Shown: positions 25,758-34,038 of the stretch, in pieces
Layout: each line of letters opens with the position of its first letter
Position numbering within the stretch: the first letter of the stretch is position 1
From: Acidimicrobiales bacterium
GTDB lineage: Bacteria; Actinomycetota; Acidimicrobiia; Acidimicrobiales; UBA8190
Length of the DNA stretch: 64,000 nucleotides
Direction of reading: 5' to 3'
Assembly: GCA_035531755.1 (NCBI GenBank)
Contig: DATKSK010000010.1
Span: 1-64,000 of the forward strand
Notes under the pieces: model-generated
What the model was told of the DNA's origin: nothing
The model's input: the letters and a program-made list of their open reading frames with translations, nothing else
The model's database searches: none
Position numbers and translations under genes: made by a program

Positions 25758-27629
25758 ATGGTCTCGCTGGGCTACGCGTGGAGCGAGCTGCGGCGCCGCT
25801 GGAGCCGCACACTGGTCACGGCCCTGGGGTTGGCCGCCGGCGTCGGCCTCGTCATGGGCATCGTCGGGGTCTCCAACGGGCTCTCGGACGCGCAGAACAA
25901 GGTGCTCTCCCCCTTGTCCTCTGTCGGCACCGACATCGTGGTCGAGCGGACCGTGGGCGTGGCGAGCACCTCGCCCTCCACCGCCACCACGACGACCACC
26001 ACGTCGCCCGGCGGCTTCGGGAGAGGGCCCGGTGGTGGTGGTGGGTTCTTCGCAGGCGCCGGCAACGCCGGCGCCAACGCATCGGACCGCACCGCGCTGG
26101 CCGCCAACAACTCCTCGGTGATCACCGACCTGTCGAAGCTCGGTCCGGCCGGGACCAAGTTCACCTACGACTTCTTCGTGACGGGCACCCTCATCACCTT
26201 CCCCCAGTCGGCGGTGGCCGACGTCTCGAAGATCGCGGGCGTCGAGTCGGCGGTGCCGGGCCTGTCACTGCAGGCGTTGCACGAGTCGGGCACCGTCCCC
26301 CAGGTCACCGACACCCTCACGACCGGCGGCCAGACCATCACCCAGACCCAGACACCCGCGCCCCTGACCGCGGCCGAGCGCACGGCGGTGCGCACGTGCC
26401 TCGAGAACAGCGGCGCCTTCCCGACGCCGTCCACCACCACCACGACGCCGGGCGGCACCACCACGACCACGCCGGGCGGTACCAGCGGAGCCGGCGGCGG
26501 CTTCGGTGGCGGGGGCTTCGGTGGCGGCGGCGGGGGCTTCGGCGGGGGCGGGGGCCTCAGCGCCGGCGCCCTGGACTCGCGCTTCGGCGCCGCCTTCACG
26601 CAGTGCCTGCCCCAGCGGTTCCAGCAGTACGAGGCGCAGGTGGTGGTGCCGCAGCAGACCATCACGCGGGTGCTCAACCCCCCGTCGACCGACACGCAGA
26701 CCAAGGGCTACACGGTGGCCGGCGTCAACCCGTCGAACACGACCTCGGGCCTGATCACCAAGGCCCAGCTGGTGTCGGGCACCTGGTTCACGTCCAAGCC
26801 CGCCGACGAGATCCTGGTGAGCACGGCGTACGCCAGCACCAACGGCATCAAGGTCGGCCAGACGCTCACCATCGACACGACGGGCTACAAGGTCGTCGGG
26901 TTGGTGAACCCGACGCTCACCGGCGACGTGTCGGACATCTACTTCGACCTCGCCACGCTGCAATCGAGCTCCTCGCAGGCAAGCCGGATCAACGAGGTGC
27001 TGGTCAAGGTGGCCAAGTCGTCGGACGTGGACGGTGTCGCCACCGCCATCAAGAAGGAACTGCCCGGCGCCACGGTGCTCACGTCCAAGCAGCTCGCCGG
27101 CCAGGTCACCGGCAGCCTGTCGAACGCCAAGAAGCTGGCCTCGGACCTCGGCGTGGCGCTGGGGATCATCATCCTCGCCGCCGCCCTGCTGATCGCCGCG
27201 CTGCTCACCCTGTCGAGCGTCGCCAAGCGCGTCCGTGAGATCGGCACGCTGCGGGCGGTCGGGTGGTCGCGCGGCCGGGTGGTGAGTCAGATCCTGGCGG
27301 AGATGCTCGGCATCGGCGTCGTCGGCGCCGCGCTCGGGGTGCTCGTCGGATTGGGCGTGTGCGCGGCGGTGAACGCCTTCGGGCCGACGCTCGCCTACAG
27401 CACCACCGGTGCGGTGGTGGGGTCGTCCTCGGCCAGCAACCTGGTGCATGCCACGACCGCGGCGGCCAGCGCCATCGGCAGGACGGTCAAGCTCCACACC
27501 TCGATCTCGGTCGTCACCGTGGTCGTGGCGGCGGCGATCGCCATCCTCGGCGGCCTCGTGGCGGGCGTGGCCGGCGCGCTGCGCGCCGCCCGGCTCGCAC
27601 CGGCCTCGGCCCTGCGGGACCTCGGATGA
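25758..27629 (+). CDS. MacB-like ABC transporter permease
   Basis: FtsX/MacB-type permease (623 residues) of the kind that couples ATP hydrolysis to extracytoplasmic work rather than substrate passage. There is one N-terminal membrane helix (about residues 18-40), a large extracytoplasmic domain and three C-terminal helices (about 465-610) with the REIGTLRAVGWSRGRV signature of the FtsX core. The extracytoplasmic part holds two Thr-rich stretches and long Gly/Phe low-complexity runs (around residues 75-100 and 225-275), unusual for the family. ATG 25758 follows a GGAGGT site. Its stop overlaps the ATPase start (ATGA). Confidence 0.9.
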   Translation: MVSLGYAWSELRRRWSRTLVTALGLAAGVGLVMGIVGVSNGLSDAQNKVLSPLSSVGTDIVVERTVGVASTSPSTATTTTTTSPGGFGRGPGGGGGFFAGAGNAGANASDRTALAANNSSVITDLSKLGPAGTKFTYDFFVTGTLITFPQSAVADVSKIAGVESAVPGLSLQALHESGTVPQVTDTLTTGGQTITQTQTPAPLTAAERTAVRTCLENSGAFPTPSTTTTTPGGTTTTTPGGTSGAGGGFGGGGFGGGGGGFGGGGGLSAGALDSRFGAAFTQCLPQRFQQYEAQVVVPQQTITRVLNPPSTDTQTKGYTVAGVNPSNTTSGLITKAQLVSGTWFTSKPADEILVSTAYASTNGIKVGQTLTIDTTGYKVVGLVNPTLTGDVSDIYFDLATLQSSSSQASRINEVLVKVAKSSDVDGVATAIKKELPGATVLTSKQLAGQVTGSLSNAKKLASDLGVALGIIILAAALLIAALLTLSSVAKRVREIGTLRAVGWSRGRVVSQILAEMLGIGVVGAALGVLVGLGVCAAVNAFGPTLAYSTTGAVVGSSSASNLVHATTAAASAIGRTVKLHTSISVVTVVVAAAIAILGGLVAGVAGALRAARLAPASALRDLG

Positions 27630-28381
27630 CGGTCGGCGACGGGACCCCGACACCCGACGAAGGGAGAGACGGCGTGGCCGATTTCGAACCCGTTGCGCAC
27701 CTCTACGAGCTGCGCAACGTGGAGCGGCGCTACGAGCGGGGCGGCAACACCGTCCTGGCGCTGCGCGACGTCGACCTCGACGTCGCGCCCGGTGAGTTCA
27801 TCTCGATCGAGGGGCCGAGCGGCTCGGGCAAGAGCACGCTGCTGCAGCTCCTCGGCGCCCTCGACGTCCCCTCGAAGGGGACCGTCCTCTTCGACGGACA
27901 CGAGCTGGGCTCGGCCTCCGACGCCACCCTGACGCGCATCCGCAGCGCCGAGATCGGGTTCGTGTTCCAGCAGTTCAACCTGATCCCCACCCTCACGGCC
28001 GCGGAGAACGTGGGCATCGCCATGGTCCCCGGCCGGCTCTCCAAGACGGACCGGCGCCGGCGCTCGGCCGAGCTGCTCGAACGCGTGGGCCTCGGGCCGC
28101 GCGTCGACCACCTGCCGTCCCGGCTGTCGGGGGGCGAGCAGCAGCGGGTGGCCGTCGCCCGGGCGCTCGCCAACAAGCCCCGCGCCATCGTCGCCGACGA
28201 GCCCACGGGCAACCTCGACTCCGAGAGCGCCGAGGGCGTGATGTCCCTGCTCGTCGAGCTGCAGGCCGGAGACGAGCCCGTCACCGTGATCATCGCCACC
28301 CACGACGAGGAGGTGGCCCGGCACGCCGGCCGGCGCATCCGGCTGCGCGACGGGCTCGTCGTGGACGACGCCGCCCGGTGA
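27626..28381 (+). CDS. MacB/LolD-type ABC transporter ATPase
   Basis: ATP-binding subunit for the preceding permease. Walker A GPSGSGKST, Q-loop FVFQQFNLIPTLTA, signature LSGGEQQRVAVARAL, Walker B AIVADEPTGNLDSES and the H-loop IATHDE are all intact. The length (251 residues) is typical. ATG 27626 overlaps the permease stop by four bases. GTG 27674, with a GGGAGAG ribosome site, would remove 16 non-conserved residues and may be the true start. The exported or mechanically handled substrate is unknown. Confidence 0.93.
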   Translation: MTVGDGTPTPDEGRDGVADFEPVAHLYELRNVERRYERGGNTVLALRDVDLDVAPGEFISIEGPSGSGKSTLLQLLGALDVPSKGTVLFDGHELGSASDATLTRIRSAEIGFVFQQFNLIPTLTAAENVGIAMVPGRLSKTDRRRRSAELLERVGLGPRVDHLPSRLSGGEQQRVAVARALANKPRAIVADEPTGNLDSESAEGVMSLLVELQAGDEPVTVIIATHDEEVARHAGRRIRLRDGLVVDDAAR

Positions 28382-28445
28382 ATCGGGCCTGAGGGCTTAC
28401 CTTGGCGGCGCCCGGGGTGCATACTCGTGCGGGGGGGTACGTGCC

Positions 28446-28661
28446 GTGGAGCAGCCAGACGTCCGATCCGGGGTCGCCGCACCCCACCACGTCCGCATGT
28501 GGCGCTGGGTCGTCTTCGATCCGCCCATGCGCGACCACACCGCACGCGGATGCCGTATGCGGGAGGTGTCGTGCGCGGCCTGCAACTGCGCCCTGGGGAC
28601 GATCGACGACCCGCTCGAGGGCTTCCTCCTGGCGTGGCGCCACCGCCGCACCACGCGCTGA
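28446..28661 (+). CDS. Small CxxC protein, hypothetical
   Basis: Possible 71-residue protein starting at GTG 28446. It has a Trp/Asp/His-rich middle (HVRMWRWVVFDPPMRDH) and a cysteine group CRMREVSCAACNCALG that could bind a metal, ending in a basic tail. No family recognised. Two other frames are open across this stretch, so the call rests on the clustered cysteines and absence of low-complexity bias. Its stop codon is formed by the first copy of a 14-base tandem repeat. It lies between the ABC ATPase and the hemolysin-III gene. Confidence 0.4.
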   Translation: MEQPDVRSGVAAPHHVRMWRWVVFDPPMRDHTARGCRMREVSCAACNCALGTIDDPLEGFLLAWRHRRTTR

Positions 28662-28722
28662 CCACCACGCGCTGACCACCACGCGCTGACCACCAAGCGC
28701 TGACCACCAAGCGCTGACCACC
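28651..28722. repeat. 14-base tandem repeat array
   Basis: Nearly five copies of CCACCACGCGCTGA (later copies CCACCAAGCGCTGA) in a row. The first copy carries the stop codon of the small CxxC ORF. The period is not a multiple of three, fitting a non-coding array between the small ORF and the next gene. Confidence 0.9.
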
Positions 28723-28824
28723 GGCGGCGACGCGGATACGCTGCCGCGCATCACTCCCGTCCACCTCGAACCGTCCGCCGCGGCGACCCCCGGGCCGGTC
28801 CCCACGGACCCGTCCGCCCGACCC

Positions 28825-29448
28825 GTGCTGCGCGGCTGGATCCATCTCGTCGCGCTGTGCGTGACGCTCGTCGCCGGCCCGCTGTTGGTGGCGCACGCCT
28901 CCACCGCCGGCGAGCGGGCGGCGCTGGCCGTCTACGTCGCGTCGTTGGTGGCGCTGTTCGGCGTGAGCGCCGCCTTCCACCGCGTCCCGTGGTCGGCGGC
29001 CGCCCGGCGGCGCATGCGGCGCGCCGATCACGCCACCATCTTCCTCGCCATCGCCGGCACCTACACCGCCGTCGCCGGCCTGGCCCTCGGCGGGTGGGCG
29101 CGCGCGCTCGTGCTGAGCCTGGTGTGGGTGGGTGGTGCCGCCGGCGTCACCGTCCGCCAACTGTGGCTCGACGCGCCCAAGTGGGCCATCGCCGTCCCCT
29201 ACGTCGTGGTGGGCTGGTGCGCCCTCGCCGTCATGCCCCAGCTCGTCCGGGGCCTCAGCGGAGGGGGGTTCGTTCTGATCCTCGCGGGCGGGGCCTGCTA
29301 CACGGCCGGTGCCGTGTGCTACGCGCTGCGACGGCCCAACCCGGTCCCCGGCGTGTTCGGCTACCACGAGGTCTTCCACGCCCTCACCGTGGCCGGCGCG
29401 GCGCTGCACTTCGCGGCGATCGCCGCCTACGCGCTCCCCCGGGCCTGA
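28825..29448 (+). CDS. Hemolysin-III/PAQR-type membrane protein
   Basis: Seven-helix membrane protein of the hemolysin III (TrhA, PAQR-related) family, about 207 residues. Family landmarks are SAAFHR (helix 2 end), the Asp/His/Thr stretch RADHATIFLAIAGTYT, and FGYHEVFHALTVAGAALHF near the C-terminus; these His and Asp residues are the putative metal site. The function of the family in membrane homeostasis is poorly defined. GTG 28825 is the first conventional start. The frame stays open upstream to an ATC at 28750 that lies seven bases after a TACGCT -10-like element, so an unusual start is possible. The 3' end overlaps the convergent MMPL gene by 22 bases. Confidence 0.88.
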   Translation: MLRGWIHLVALCVTLVAGPLLVAHASTAGERAALAVYVASLVALFGVSAAFHRVPWSAAARRRMRRADHATIFLAIAGTYTAVAGLALGGWARALVLSLVWVGGAAGVTVRQLWLDAPKWAIAVPYVVVGWCALAVMPQLVRGLSGGGFVLILAGGACYTAGAVCYALRRPNPVPGVFGYHEVFHALTVAGAALHFAAIAAYALPRA

Positions 29449-31724
29449 GGCTCCGGGGCGGGGACGCCCCCGTCTCGTTCGTCGCGCCACAGCCGCGACG
29501 GCCACCAGTTCCATCGGCCGAGGAGCACGACCGTCGACGGCACGAGAAGGGTGCGGACGAGGAACGTGTCCAGCAGCACCCCGGCCGCCAGGCCGAAACC
29601 GATCTCCTGCACCTGCGTCCCGCCCGAGGCGGTGAGCACGGCGAACGTCCCCGCCAGGATCAGGCCGGCGGACGTGACCGTCGTCCCGGTGGCCTGCACC
29701 GCCCGCTGCACGGCGGCACGGAGGGGCAACGAGTGCGCCTCCTCCCGGATGCGGCTCATCACGAGGATGTTGTAGTCCTCCCCCAACGCCATGATGAAGA
29801 TGAACATGAAGAAGGGGAGCACGAAGTTGATGCCCGCCTGGCCGCCGACGACGACGAAGACGAGCACCGCCAGCCCGAGCGCGGCCAGGTAGGAGAGGCC
29901 CACGCTGAGCACCAGGTACAGCGGGGCCACGAGGCTGCGCAGCACCAGGGCGAGCAGCAGCGCCAGGACGGCGAGCACCACCGGGATGATCTTGGCCAGG
30001 TCGCGGGCCGAGACCGTGGCCACGTCGTTCAGCGCCGGCGCCTGGCCGGCCACACCGTCGTCCACGGCGCCGATGCGCGCCGCCACCGACGAGACCGCGG
30101 CGCGCACGGCGGGGACGGCGTTCAACGCGGAGGCCGTCTCCGGGCCGCCCGCCGTCAGCGAGGTGGCGTACAGGACGGTGCGGCCGTCGGCGCTCACGAA
30201 CTGGGCGGTCGCCCGGTACGCCTGGTACGCGCCCGCCGGCACCGGGGAGCCCGCGGGCCGGGTGGGGGGCAGGGCCTGGGGCGGCCCGAGGGCGACGTGC
30301 AGGGACCCCAACTGCGCCGGCGTGAAGGCCGTGGCGCGGCCGTTGGGGTTGAGGGCGCTCGCCACGTCGGTGAAATCGCCGGTGGCCTTCAACGCGTCTT
30401 GGGCGCGGGCGAGCACGTCGGGGGCGGCCCACGCCGACGTGCGCAGCCGGAAGACCACGTCGGTGGGGTTCGCCTCGGCCGACGCGAAGTGCGCGCCCAG
30501 CGCGGCCTGGCCCTGGGAGGAGTCCGCCGTCGAGGGCACCGACGGCGCCCCGAACCCGGCGGGCGAGTAGTCGAGCATGGCGAGGGCGAGGGCGCCGAAG
30601 GCGAGCACCCCGACGACGAGGGTCGGCGCCGGCCGGGCGACGATCCTGGCCGCCACCGATCCCCACACGCTCCGGCGCTGCTGGCCCGCCTTCGGGACGA
30701 GCGGCCAGAACACGGCCCGACCGAGCAGCGCCAGCAGCGCGGGGAGCAGGGTGAGGTTGGCGACGAGCACCATGCCCACGCCGATGGCGAGGCCGGGCCC
30801 GAGTCCCTTGTACAACCCGAAGCTGGCGAGCAGGAGGCTCACCAGCGCGGCGATGACCGTGGCGGCCGAGAAGGTGATCGACTCGCCCACCCTGGTCACC
30901 GACACCACCACGGCGTCTTTGGGGGCGAGGCCGGCGCGCATCTCCTCGCGCATCCGGAAGATGAGGAACAGGCCGTAGTCGGTCCCCGCCCCGAGGACGA
31001 GCACCACCAGCAGGAGTTGCAGCAGGCTCGACACCTGCACGCCGATGTGGGTGGCCTCGGCGATCAACGGGCCCGCCACCGCCAGGGCCAGCACCGCCGG
31101 GAGGAGGGTGACCAACGGTGCCAGCAGGGCCCGGAAGACCACCAGCAGGAGGGCCACGATGAACAGGATCGCCAGCCGTTGCGTGAGGCCCTGGGAGTGC
31201 CGGGTGGCGCTCTGCTCGTCGACGGAGGTCGGGATGTTGCCCGCCAGGTGGAACGCCAGGCCGGGCGGGGCCCCGGCGCGTCCGAGGGCCCGGCGCACGG
31301 CATCGACGGCGCTCGTGGCCTTGTCACCGCCCCCGAACGGCGGGAGGTTCAGCTCCAGGTCGATCTTCTCGGCACGGCCGTCGGCGGAGGCGCCGAGGTC
31401 CTTCACCGCCTCGACGACCCGGACGCCGGCCACGGCGTCCCGGGCGCGGCCGATGGCGGCCTGGTCGGCGGGAGTGAGCGGCCCGCCGGCGCGCACCGCG
31501 ACGACGAGGGCCGTCCCCTTCTTGGCGGGCAGGAACGGAACGGCCAGGGCGGCCGCCCGTTCGCTCGGCGCGCTGCTGGGGAGGAAGGCGGAGTTGTCGT
31601 TCTTGGCCACGCTCGACAGCGACGGCAGCGACTTCGCCGCCAGCGGGGCACCCACCAGCCACACCACCAGCACCACCCAGCGGAACCGGACGGCGAACCG
31701 CCCGAGCGATGCGAAGGGGTTCAC
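29427..31724 (-). CDS. MMPL/RND-family transporter
   Basis: Twelve-helix transporter of 765 residues of the MMPL family, which in actinobacteria export lipids or lipid-linked compounds using proton motive force. Two large extracytoplasmic loops separate the helix bundles. The proton-relay Asp-Tyr pairs are present in both halves (GAGTDYGLFLIFR and ALGEDYNILVMSR). GTG 31724 has an AAGGAG ribosome site and a TAGTGT -10-like element at 31761-31756. It stands alone, between convergent hemolysin-III and divergent SnoaL-like genes. The exported molecule is unknown. Confidence 0.93.
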   Translation of the reverse strand: MNPFASLGRFAVRFRWVVLVVWLVGAPLAAKSLPSLSSVAKNDNSAFLPSSAPSERAAALAVPFLPAKKGTALVVAVRAGGPLTPADQAAIGRARDAVAGVRVVEAVKDLGASADGRAEKIDLELNLPPFGGGDKATSAVDAVRRALGRAGAPPGLAFHLAGNIPTSVDEQSATRHSQGLTQRLAILFIVALLLVVFRALLAPLVTLLPAVLALAVAGPLIAEATHIGVQVSSLLQLLLVVLVLGAGTDYGLFLIFRMREEMRAGLAPKDAVVVSVTRVGESITFSAATVIAALVSLLLASFGLYKGLGPGLAIGVGMVLVANLTLLPALLALLGRAVFWPLVPKAGQQRRSVWGSVAARIVARPAPTLVVGVLAFGALALAMLDYSPAGFGAPSVPSTADSSQGQAALGAHFASAEANPTDVVFRLRTSAWAAPDVLARAQDALKATGDFTDVASALNPNGRATAFTPAQLGSLHVALGPPQALPPTRPAGSPVPAGAYQAYRATAQFVSADGRTVLYATSLTAGGPETASALNAVPAVRAAVSSVAARIGAVDDGVAGQAPALNDVATVSARDLAKIIPVVLAVLALLLALVLRSLVAPLYLVLSVGLSYLAALGLAVLVFVVVGGQAGINFVLPFFMFIFIMALGEDYNILVMSRIREEAHSLPLRAAVQRAVQATGTTVTSAGLILAGTFAVLTASGGTQVQEIGFGLAAGVLLDTFLVRTLLVPSTVVLLGRWNWWPSRLWRDERDGGVPAPEPQARGSA

Positions 31725-31889
31725 GTGGGCTCCTTGTGGGTGGGGGCGAGGGCCGACACTAGACGTCGCCGCCGGCCGCCGAATGCCCGCGCCGGCCTCC
31801 GGCCCGACGGCCCGCTCGGGCCGGGGCCGGCGCGGTAACGTCGCTCACGGTGGGGGGCGCGGACCCGGCGCCGGGAAGGAGCACACACC

Positions 31890-32420
31890 GTGGACGCGGG
31901 GGATGCCGTAGGCGGAGGACGGACGCCGAACTCGGGCGGCGACAGCGGCGGCGGTGGTGGTGGTGGTGGTGGCGGCGGTGGTGGTGGTGGTGGTGGTGGC
32001 GACGCGGGCTCGGTGGCCTGGATGGTCGACCGGGCCCGGATCCGCGAGCTGACGGCGCGCTACAACCGGTGCTTCGACGACGGCGACCCCGAGGGTTTCG
32101 CCGCCACGTTCACCGAGGACGGGGAGATGGCCGTGACGGGCGGCCCCACCACGTCGGGGCGCGCCGCGCTGGCGGAGATGGTCCGCCGCACCCCCTACGG
32201 GATCGTGCACGTGACCGTGGACGCCACCGTCGAGGTGGACGGCGACCGCGCCGTGCAGGACGTGACACTGCTCGTGATCTCCCGGCCCGGGCCCGACGCC
32301 GCGCCCGACAGGCGCACCTCGCGGCTGCGCAACACGGGCCGGTACCACGACGAGCTGGTACGGACACCCGAGGGCTGGCGCTTCGCCCGCCGCACGGCCA
32401 CCCTCGACGGGGGACTGTGA
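31890..32420 (+). CDS. SnoaL/NTF2-like protein with polyglycine insert
   Basis: NTF2-fold protein (176 residues) of the SnoaL-like group, which includes small hydrolases, isomerases and proteins of unknown role. The fold starts near residue 45 (IRELTARYNRCFDDGDPEGF), continues with FTEDGEMAV and ends with the LRNTGRYHDELVRTPEGWRF strands. Ahead of it is a run of 18 glycines encoded by GGT/GGC repeats. GTG 31890 follows a GGAAGGAG site. Its stop overlaps the start of the acyl-CoA ligase (GTGA), so the two are probably made together and may act on the same substrate. Confidence 0.85.
   Translation: MDAGDAVGGGRTPNSGGDSGGGGGGGGGGGGGGGGGGDAGSVAWMVDRARIRELTARYNRCFDDGDPEGFAATFTEDGEMAVTGGPTTSGRAALAEMVRRTPYGIVHVTVDATVEVDGDRAVQDVTLLVISRPGPDAAPDRRTSRLRNTGRYHDELVRTPEGWRFARRTATLDGGL
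31947..32000 (+). repeat. GGN trinucleotide repeat (18 Gly codons)
   Basis: Eighteen consecutive glycine codons, nearly all GGT with GGC at the ends and middle. A slippage-prone microsatellite in an otherwise GGC-biased genome; length change keeps the frame. Confidence 0.95.
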
Positions 32421-33955
32421 CCACCCTCCTGACCGACCACCTCCGGGCCATGGCGGGGTCGTTCCCCGACGAGGTCGCCTACCGCGTCGTCGACGGCGGC
32501 CAGATGACCTACGCCCAATGGGAGGGCGAGTCCAACCGCCTGGCGCGCGCCCTCGTCGGGCTGGGCGTGGCCAAGGGTGACCGGGTGTCCGTCTACCTGC
32601 GCGCCGAGGAGGGGCTGCGCTTCATGGTGGCGTATTCGGCGGTCCACAAGGCCGGCGCCGTGGCCGTGCCCACGAACACGCGGCTGGCCGACGCCGAGCT
32701 CGAGCGCCTGCTCGGTCACGCCGAGGTGCGGGTGGTGCTCACCGACGCCGAGCTGTCGCCGCTCGCCCACGAGGTGGCCGGCGCCATCGGGACCGTCGAG
32801 CACGTCCTGTCGGCGCCGCTCACGGAGGAGACGGGCGGCCCGGCATGGTCGTGGGGGCTCACCGGCGAGCAGGACACGAGCACCTTCCAGGTCGAGCTCA
32901 CCGGCGACGACCTCGCCGACATCCTCTACACCTCGGGCACGACGGGCCTGCCGAAGGGGGTCGCCGTCCGCCACCGCAACGTGGCGTTGATACCCGGCGC
33001 GCCCAACCCGAGCTACTCCGGCCAGTGCTGGCTGCACGCCAGCCCGCTGTTCACGTTCGCCGGGATCGGCTTCATCTACAACCCCATGCAGCTCGGCCTG
33101 GCGGGCGTGTACCAGCCGCGCTTCGACGCCGGCCGCTGGCTCGAGGTCGTGGCGGAGCACCGGCCCCAATTCGTGTTCCTGGTGCCCTCGATGGCGCAGC
33201 TGCTCGTCGCCCACCCGGGCTTCGCGGGCGCGGACCTGTCGTCCATCGTGATCTGCGCCATCGGCAGCGCCCCCCTGGCCCCGGCCACGCTGCGGGCCCT
33301 GCAGGAGCGCATGCCCGAGGCGTCGGTCTCCAACAGCTACGGCATGACCGAGGCGGGTCCGGCCTTCTGCTCGATGCCCAAGGGGGAGTCGCTGCGGCGC
33401 ATCGGGTCGGTGGGCCAGCCCGTGCCGCCGCTGCAGGTGCGCATCGTCGACGACGACGGCGTCGACGTCCCCACCGGGGAGGTGGGCGAAGCCGTCCTGC
33501 GCATGCCCGGGCGCGAGCGCGAGTACTACCGCAATGCCGATGCCACCGCCGGCATGTGGCGCGACGGCTGGCTCTACAGCGGGGACCTCGCCCGCCTCGA
33601 CCACGACGGCTATCTCTACATCGTCGGCAGGAAGAAGGACGTCATCATCCGCGGCGGCAACAACATCCACGCCATGGACGTCGAGGCCGTGCTGCTCGAG
33701 CACCCCGACGTCGTGGAGGCCGCCGTGGTGGGAGTCCCGCACGACGTGCTCGGCGAGGACGTCGCCGCCGTGGTGGTGCTGGGCCCGGGGGCGTCGGCCA
33801 CACCCGACGAGCTGCGCGAGCACTGCGCCGGCGTGCTCGCCGACTACAAGGTCCCCCGGCGCATCGAGCTGGCGGCCGAACTGCCGCGCAACGCCACCGG
33901 CAAGGTGCTCAAGGCCCAGCTGCGCGACGGCCTGGTGTCGACCGCACGCAGCTGA
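32417..33955 (+). CDS. AMP-forming acyl-CoA ligase
   Basis: Class I adenylate-forming ligase (512 residues) that would activate a carboxylic acid to its CoA ester. Motifs: ILYTSGTTGLPKGVAV (ATP loop), NSYGMTEAG, YSGDLARLDHDGYLYIVGRKKDVIIRGG region, and the C-terminal lysine in RNATGKVLKAQL. The substrate class cannot be read from sequence; the FadD/CaiC-like group is closest. GTG 32417 overlaps the SnoaL-like gene stop. No further gene follows in the operon before the NhaA gene. Confidence 0.93.
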   Translation: MTTLLTDHLRAMAGSFPDEVAYRVVDGGQMTYAQWEGESNRLARALVGLGVAKGDRVSVYLRAEEGLRFMVAYSAVHKAGAVAVPTNTRLADAELERLLGHAEVRVVLTDAELSPLAHEVAGAIGTVEHVLSAPLTEETGGPAWSWGLTGEQDTSTFQVELTGDDLADILYTSGTTGLPKGVAVRHRNVALIPGAPNPSYSGQCWLHASPLFTFAGIGFIYNPMQLGLAGVYQPRFDAGRWLEVVAEHRPQFVFLVPSMAQLLVAHPGFAGADLSSIVICAIGSAPLAPATLRALQERMPEASVSNSYGMTEAGPAFCSMPKGESLRRIGSVGQPVPPLQVRIVDDDGVDVPTGEVGEAVLRMPGREREYYRNADATAGMWRDGWLYSGDLARLDHDGYLYIVGRKKDVIIRGGNNIHAMDVEAVLLEHPDVVEAAVVGVPHDVLGEDVAAVVVLGPGASATPDELREHCAGVLADYKVPRRIELAAELPRNATGKVLKAQLRDGLVSTARS

Positions 33956-34038
33956 CGACCGCCCCGAGCCGGCGGTAGGCTGGCGTCTGGCGTGCCGGGA
34001 AGTCTGGTCGGCGACATCGATCGACGCGGGGGCTCCCA

